From positions 1,563,501-1,627,500 of the forward strand of contig WPIO01000079.1 of NCBI GenBank assembly GCA_009760855.2: DNA of 64,000 nt. The letters run 5' to 3'. Of the stretch, positions 58,920-64,000 are shown piece after piece. Both the position numbers and the translations under genes were made by a program. Every line of letters starts with the position of its first letter. Position 1 is the stretch's first letter. The stretch is from Cristatella mucedo. Lineage: Eukaryota; Bryozoa; Phylactolaemata; Cristatellidae. The notes beneath the pieces were generated by a model. The model had not been told where the DNA came from, made no database searches, and saw only the letters and a program-made list of their open reading frames with translations.

Positions 58920-59460
58920 CTTACAATAGATGCAGCACACGTGAGCCGCGGCGCTCAGCTCGGCGGCGGACCATGCCGCTTTGCACGTGACTCTGAACGG
59001 CCCACCTCCCCCCTCCTGGTGATCCTCGCTAAAAGCGGAACAGACCGCACCGTGGAGAGAGCGCGAGCGAGAAGCACGAGCCGGCAAATATTGTAAAAGC
59101 AAAACACAACCACGTCCGACAGCCGCTACGGACCGAGCGAAGCAGGTGATCGATGCAGCAGATCGACAGGTAGTTTGAGCGGTGGATGGCAACAGTCATT
59201 CTCCTGATTCTAAGCTATCCCATGCCTCTGCGCGACTCACTCACAGAATAGCGAGAGCTTAGGCGCTTGAAAAGCCCGGCGTCGAGGATTAGTTACGGCA
59301 AGCTGCTGCTCCGGCGCTCGAAGTCAAGACTATCGGTACGTCACAGCTCAGACTAGTCCCGCCCCTCGCTCTCTGCCACCGCCCCGCCCCCACCCCACCC
59401 CAGCCGCCGCCTTATTCTGTCGTCATCGACGTTTGGAGCTATTTACTTTCGGAGAATCGG
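58920..59460. promoter_or_regulatory. GC-rich island with E-boxes and GC boxes
   Basis: It includes two CACGTG E-boxes (58,938-58,943 and 58,984-58,989) and a cluster of CCCGCCCC/CCCCGCCCCC GC boxes (59,358-59,400). GC boxes are Sp1/KLF-type sites. The island lies 0.5-1 kb upstream of the TATA motif at 59,925. No exon inside it was identified. Confidence 0.5.
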
Positions 59461-59894
59461 CTCTCGGCTCGCAGGCCATGAGAGATCAAGCGGGAATGTG
59501 ACACATTCTAGCAGCGGCACTGTTGAGCGACACTTCCCACGCCTTTCCTTCGCAAGCATTGCGCAACCAGGATATCTGCCAAGTTCGTGAGAGAGATTTC
59601 GCCCAGGTTCGTCCCCCCTCTCTATCGCCGCTCGCGTCATAAGCGCCTGATGTAAAAAGCGCCCTGCGGCCAGTAAAATATCTCGAGCGGCATTAACACG
59701 CCGGATAAGGTGAGGTCAGGTTGGCCATAAGCAGGGGTTTTTCGAAAAACCTCCAAACACGCTACCAGACCGTTGTCGGACTGTGAGCACGGTTTCTCGG
59801 ATCGCACCTTATTAAGTCCAGCGAGCCGGGCAGCTCGATGTAGCAGAGCAGCCATCGCATCTACTGTCAGCGGACAGCCGTGGCGACCCGTTAG

Positions 59895-59930
59895 CCAATC
59901 AGGAGCTCGGTGATTAATGGCAGATATAAA
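59895..59930 (+). promoter_or_regulatory. Candidate CCAAT/TATA promoter
   Basis: CCAAT at 59,895-59,899 (in TTAGCCAATCAGG) and TATAAA at 59,925-59,930 are 30 bp apart, predicting a start near 59,955 with CCAAT at about -60. The GC-box island lies upstream, and a signal-peptide-like ATG lies 230 bp downstream. No strong initiator was seen. Confidence 0.45.
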
Positions 59931-60171
59931 GCAAGGTATCTCCGTTGGTGACCTCTTGATAGCCACGAGGACCAAGTGGGCGTAATGAAGGATCAAAGCC
60001 AGAGTGCACAACGAGTGGACCGAGGATTTCTTTTTGGTGGCCACTAGCTGAGGGCACTGCGCCTCAGGCGTTCAGCCAAAGCTAGGGAGCTCGTGAGCTA
60101 TTCCTCCGTAGACAGTTAACAAACTTAAAGCTTTGGAGCTTTCACAGGTCTACGAAACGAATTGTTCGGGC

Positions 60172-61089
60172 ATGCGATACTGCAGAATGCTTTCTTTGGC
60201 GATCTTAGTCGGTTTTTTAGCCTCCGCCCGAACGACTAGCCCCGATCAATCGCACACTTACACTTGTAAGGATCTCACTTTTCGGTCTAGGCGTCAACGG
60301 TTGCATATTGAAAAAGCATCACTAGCGGCCCTTACTTTGCACATCTATAGAAACCCGAGGTGCGTGTGCCTGGCACTTCCTGCATGTGACCACATCAGCT
60401 CCACAGTCAAATCTGCTTATTTTCAGCTTCATAACATTGCTGAAATTTGGGCTTGTTTAGATAAGGATACCACGTCCAAGTTGGCCCATGCATTCGTGAC
60501 ATCTCGTCTCGACTTCTGCAACTCACTGCTTACTGGTCTACCAGCATGTGCGATCAGGCGATTGCAGCTGGTGCAAATCTCTGCAGCTAGGCTTGTCTGT
60601 CGTGAGCGTCGCAGTTGCCACATTACTCCACTTCTCGCCGACCTGCACTGGCTACCAGTCAAGCAACGGATTGACTTCAAGGTTTTTTCGCTCACTTTTA
60701 GGTCTCTTCATTATATGGCTCCAGCCTATCTTTCAGATATACTACCCCATCAGGCCAAGCATCGTACCACTCGCTTTTCGGAATCCAACAGTCTAGAAAT
60801 ACCTCGCACAAACCTTAAATCCTTTGGAGACCGTGCATTTAGCTCGTATGCTCCCAAAGCCTGGAACTCCCTCCCGACCTGCGTCAGAACATCCCCTGAC
60901 CTGACCACATTTAAAAGAAACTTAAAAATACACCTATTTAGGACAGCATCTAGTGGGTCCCTGCGATTCGTCCTTGTTGTTCTTATGCGTGCTGATACTG
61001 TGCATGCTGCCACTAACCACATTTGCATGCTGACCATGTGCATGTCACCCCTAACCATATTATTCATTTTGTTTGTTTTTCAAGCATGA
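60172..61089 (+). CDS. Chimeric open frame: signal-peptide-like start fused to LINE C-terminus
   Basis: An ATG frame of 305 codons from 60,172 (second ATG at 60,187). Residues from 60,187 read MLSLAILVGFLASARTTSPD, a good signal peptide; then a cysteine-containing, non-LINE region extends to about 60,388. From there the frame is family A C-terminal sequence (TVKSAYFQLHNIAEI through APKAWNSLP) and runs into its 3' untranslated region. A donor-like CACTT/GTAAGG near 60,266 would instead splice out before the LINE, making only the N-terminal part a real first exon. Whether any product is made is unknown; the uninterrupted join may be chance. Confidence 0.35.
   Translation: MRYCRMLSLAILVGFLASARTTSPDQSHTYTCKDLTFRSRRQRLHIEKASLAALTLHIYRNPRCVCLALPACDHISSTVKSAYFQLHNIAEIWACLDKDTTSKLAHAFVTSRLDFCNSLLTGLPACAIRRLQLVQISAARLVCRERRSCHITPLLADLHWLPVKQRIDFKVFSLTFRSLHYMAPAYLSDILPHQAKHRTTRFSESNSLEIPRTNLKSFGDRAFSSYAPKAWNSLPTCVRTSPDLTTFKRNLKIHLFRTASSGSLRFVLVVLMRADTVHAATNHICMLTMCMSPLTILFILFVFQA
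60381..60387. repeat. Possible 7-bp target site duplication, left
   Basis: TGCATGT here and at 61,207-61,213, near both ends of the family A copy. Confidence 0.45.
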
Positions 61090-61206
61090 TTTTACTTACT
61101 ATTCTATTGCGTATCACTTTGCAGCAAATGTAAAGCGCCTAGAAAGAGATTAAGTTCTCTGAGGGCGCTTTATCAAGTGCAATATTATTATTATTATTAT
61201 TATGTG
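60388..61206 (+). mobile_element. Family A LINE, young 3' copy (0.8 kb)
   Basis: It begins just after the YADD-downstream region (ATCAGCTCCACAGTCAAATC) and keeps one open frame through the whole C-terminal coding part, unlike other copies. By eye it is over 90% identical to 53,590-54,400. The hairpin (61,133-61,170) is perfect, and an ATT tail ends it. It is probably among the youngest insertions here. Confidence 0.94.
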
Positions 61207-61213
61207 TGCATGT
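61207..61213. repeat. Possible 7-bp target site duplication, right
   Basis: TGCATGT, pairing with 60,381-60,387. Confidence 0.45.
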
Positions 61214-61869
61214 CCGGTGTAACCTGACAATAGCGAGATGATGTAGGATGGAGGAGAGCAAAGGAAACGCCTCGATAAAGCTTTTGAGTGGGTGCGATTA
61301 CAACTATGACACCATAACAGAATTGAAATGCGATCACAGCTCTTCCATGGATCTAGAGAAACCGTGGTCGAATAAGAGGCACTCAAAGAACTTCTTTTGA
61401 AGAAGCCTAGCAGACTGGCCTGGCACCAATCGGATCTATACTCTACTGGGTCAGTGGCTAAATGGCTGGATTGCACTCTGGCACTGGCCGATCTGCTTTG
61501 AGAACGGAAAGGATGGAGGGAGGCAGGGAGATTCTGATTCCTAGCCCTTGCCCCCTACCTATCGTCGAGTGTGCTGCGGAGAAAAGAGGCCGTCACTGCT
61601 CAATATAGTGAATTCGTTCTCGTTTTCTGCAGCAGAACGCGGCTGCACCGTGTGAAAGCAGAAAAAGCAGCACTAGTGACGAAGCAAAACAGGGCGAAAC
61701 GGCGGCGGGGCAGATGCGTGGGGCCGGTGTTAAAGGATCGCACGGCCGTCCTATTCCATGAGCCGATGCAGAGCAGAGGGCTTGATGAAGTGAAGACGGA
61801 ATCGTTGCAAGAAGGATTGAGAAGAATCTGAATATTCTCGTAGCCAAGCATGTGTCCTGCAAAGGCCAC
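61214..61869. other. Unassigned DNA
   Basis: Open frames up to 108 codons on both strands in a moderately GC-rich patch; no motif was recognised. Confidence 0.3.
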
Positions 61870-62015
61870 GGGAAATTACTATTTATGGGCAAACCTAGCA
61901 ATACTCGGAAATTTGGAAAGCCTGACCCTCGGAAAGGGCTCGACTATCAAATCTCCTACAGAATCTGCACGCAGTCTGCGTGCTCTGCTATAAAATAAAG
62001 TTTACTTTCACTAGA
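61870..62015 (+). mobile_element. Family A LINE, internal fragment
   Basis: TTACTATTTATGGGCAAACC (LLFMGKP) through GCACGCAGTCTGCGTGC matches the region after YADD (LLVMGKPGMIQ...ARNLGV). The fragment has lost both ends. Confidence 0.75.
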
Positions 62016-62097
62016 TAATCACGTTGGTCCAATGGGCTGGCCATGGTCAGGTCTTTTTCTTTCAGCTACGCGCTATAGCAAAAATGACGCGGCATGA

Positions 62098-62245
62098 TAA
62101 ATATGATATAAATCATCTGTATAGCGCCCCAAGAGAACTTAATCTCTATTCAGGCGCTTCACATACGCCTCAGGGCTCAAGCCCACGACCTCAGCCAGAC
62201 CTTGGTCGGGGCGAGCACCATAACCGCTGGACCAAGCCAGCTCAA
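62098..62245 (-). mobile_element. tRNA-derived SINE with LINE-A-like 3' hairpin (best copy)
   Basis: On the minus strand: an A-box-like TGGTCCAGCGG (complement of 62,224-62,234), a GGGCTTGAGCCC region near the B-box position, then the hairpin with outer arms at 62,153-62,159 and 62,122-62,128, inner AGAGA/TCTCT arms, and a short AT-rich end. About 145 bp long, non-coding. Confidence 0.8.
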
Positions 62246-62344
62246 CGATGAAATGAGGATTCCGCAGCTGCAGCTGGTGCACGTGCTTTTTAAGTCAGTC
62301 ACCGTGTCTGCGACTCGCTAATTAACCGTTCGGTCTGTTTGTGA

Positions 62345-62900
62345 GCAAGAAAATGCTTGTAGCTGGTGCACAGGAGCTGGAGCTAAAAATGGGTCTGTTG
62401 TGCGAGCCTCAACTCTAGCATGTCGCTACGTCTCATCGACCTGCAGCGGGTCACTATCGAGCAGCGCATTGCAGTGCATATGTAAAGCACCCGGAGAGAG
62501 ATTTACTTGAGGACATTAAATAAATTGGTCTTATTATTATTATACATATTATTATTATCAACTTCAGTTTTTTTTTAACTCACTCGTAGGTCTCTGCGTT
62601 TAGTGGCTCCAGCATATCTAGCCGAAGTACTTGTTACTCAGGCTCCGCCGCCCCCCAAAAAGTCACCCCACGGCGACCCTCTGAGTCGCCTTGTCATTTA
62701 GTTGTGCCTCTCTTTCTTAAACCTGAAGTCCTTTGGATACCGTGCCTCAATGTCTTATTCTCCCGAAGCTTGGAGCCAACTTACACATGAGATCACTACG
62801 TCGTCTGACTTAAAGACTTGTTAAAACACCTAATAAATCGCATGTTTCTCGCAGCGTTTGTTTCATCCTTGTCAATCGTCCTTCACGAGAAAATACGTCC
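62345..62900 (+). mobile_element. Family A LINE copy interrupted by a hairpin-only insertion
   Basis: GTAGCTGGTGCACAGGAGC and CGACCTGCAGCGGGTCACTA (about 62,440) continue, after an 85-bp interruption, as ACTTCAGTTTTTTTTTAACT and GTGGCTCCAGCATATC, in the order found in other copies. CGAAGCTTGGAGCCAACTTA (about 62,766) equals KAWNSL. Its own 3' end is lost near 62,900. Confidence 0.8.
62472..62556 (+). mobile_element. Hairpin-only family A (or SINE) tail nested in LINE A
   Basis: ATGTAAAGCACCCGGAGAGA, GATTTACTTGAGGACATT and ATT repeats: a decayed 3' hairpin and tail of 85 bp with no other element sequence. Its location inside aligned LINE sequence shows that it is an insertion. Confidence 0.72.
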
Positions 62901-63479
62901 GCAAATTATCTATACGTATATAAAAAACTCGTAAGTTATTTTCGGATTTTCTATATTAGTCGATGGGGAGCTCCATCTTTCATACATTTAAATTACAGCT
63001 GTATTTATGCAAGACATTATCAAAAGGGCAACGCTAGTGTCATGAAGGCCACTACCTGCGATTTCCCGAACATTCGGTAATCATATCAACTTTAATATGC
63101 TGGTCCTCAATTAATCGTAAGGATGTATTTAAATGGATAGGTAGTACTTAAGTAATTTGTGTACCGTGCAATAGATAAGAGGTAAAATTTTGAAACTTGC
63201 TCCGGTCGTTACCTACACTGAGCTTGCAGAAGTAAAGTGGCACCTAAAGAAGGATATGCTCCGGTCAGCTTTCCAGGGCCTTGACCTAGGGCCACTTCCG
63301 GTCAGCTTTCCAGGGCCTGGGGTAAACTGATGGTTTATTCTTTGTTCCGGTGTTCTTTGCTTGCAGACCCGTGCGTCATTCGGCGTATTTTACTAGCTAG
63401 AGTTCGTACTAACAAGTTGCTCCGAGCTCCGTCATGTATGCTTTGGCATGTTTCATGCTCACTTTTGCATACTCGATAC
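62901..63479. other. Unassigned DNA with a 21-bp direct repeat
   Basis: CCGGTCAGCTTTCCAGGGCC followed by T occurs exactly at 63,261-63,281 and 63,298-63,318. Nothing else was recognised. Confidence 0.5.
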
Positions 63480-63575
63480 AAGGAAAGGTAGTAAGTAGCC
63501 TTGGTCTTTGAATATAATGCAGCGAGTTGTAAAGCGACTGGTTATAGATTAAGATAGATTAGGGCACTATATAAG
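63480..63575 (+). mobile_element. Possible diverged LINE 3' tip
   Basis: TTGTAAAGCGACTGGTTATA, GATTAAGATAGATTAGGGC and ACTATATAAGCAAT recall the L2 3' hairpin, with weak stems. It could be a distinct subfamily. Confidence 0.35.
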
Positions 63576-64000
63576 CAATGTGTAGAATGGGTATTATCAT
63601 ATAATTTAAAGACTCACGGGAAACAATACGCTTTTTTAAATGCTCTGAGATCACCTGAAAACCTGCTGTGCAATGTCGGTAATATCCGGGCCACAGGTGA
63701 CAGACTTCCTTAGCAGCTTGAGAATCATTGGTTTTAATAGCCTCTGAGGTGTCTATCAAAACAGCAGAGACATTGATTCGAAGGTTTTCATTTGAATTCA
63801 GTAGTATTTCGTAGTTGAAGTACAAATCTATAAATTCTTACTACGACTCCCTTGCACTGTCGGATCATTTATTTGAACGTTTACCTTCTCTGTCATTCTT
63901 ATTCCAGTTTTTTGTTTTTATACCGTAAAGGATACTAGGGAAAGTTATTTAAGCTGTCGTAGTCTAGTTTGATCTTGGTTTTTAATGACTGGAAATGTCC
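63576..64000. other. Unassigned AT-rich DNA
   Basis: No motif was recognised up to the end of the window. Confidence 0.3.

Overview
This window looks like intergenic and intronic DNA from an animal nuclear genome. It has no prokaryotic gene organisation, no long intact open frames outside transposon remnants, spliceosomal-type splice signals around the few host-like coding segments, long microsatellites (TA, GATA, GA/TC, CTG), and dozens of decayed non-LTR retrotransposons. I cannot name the species. CpG is not strongly depleted, and GC-rich islands sit in an AT-richer background, which would suit several invertebrates (a chelicerate, for example) as well as a basal chordate. All transposon assignments come from reading conserved protein motifs and aligning copies within the window by eye, not from a database search.

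Most identifiable sequence belongs to two LINE families of the CR1/L2 type. Family A (about 25 pieces, both strands) encodes an APE-type endonuclease and a reverse transcriptase with the YADD motif. It ends in a nested hairpin (outer stem AAGCGCC/GGCGCTT, inner stem AGAGA/TCTCT) followed by ATT repeats. The copy at 50,807-54,401 appears full length at about 3.6 kb; it lies inside an older opposite-strand family A copy that it cuts at the YADD codons. Family B (about 10 pieces) has a related reverse transcriptase but a different 3' end, a conserved block followed by ATTAC-like repeats. At 44.3-46.6 kb three B pieces lie head to tail. Several insertions are nested, so relative ages can be read.

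A small SINE (806-946, 43,730-43,857, 62,098-62,245, and a weaker relic near 56.1 kb) combines a tRNA-like head with the same 3' hairpin as family A, as expected if it is mobilised by the family A enzyme. A second tRNA-like sequence lies at 31,277-31,360. At 19,996-20,183 there is a 188-bp hAT element that matches, from memory, the ends of the SPIN family, which is known for horizontal transfer between animal phyla.

Host genes are sparse. The best candidate is on the + strand: a TATA/initiator pair at 23,602/23,632, a possible splice acceptor at 24,210, a coding exon with signal peptide at 24,347-24,556 ending in a good donor, and a possible 54-bp in-phase exon at 27,772-27,825. A second promoter-like arrangement (GC boxes about 59.36 kb, CCAAT 59,895, TATAAA 59,925) precedes a signal-peptide-like start at 60,187 whose frame runs into a family A insertion. 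A third possible first exon lies at 19,008-19,182 in a GC-rich island. None of these proteins is recognised. I found no CRISPR array, rRNA gene or convincing functional tRNA gene.
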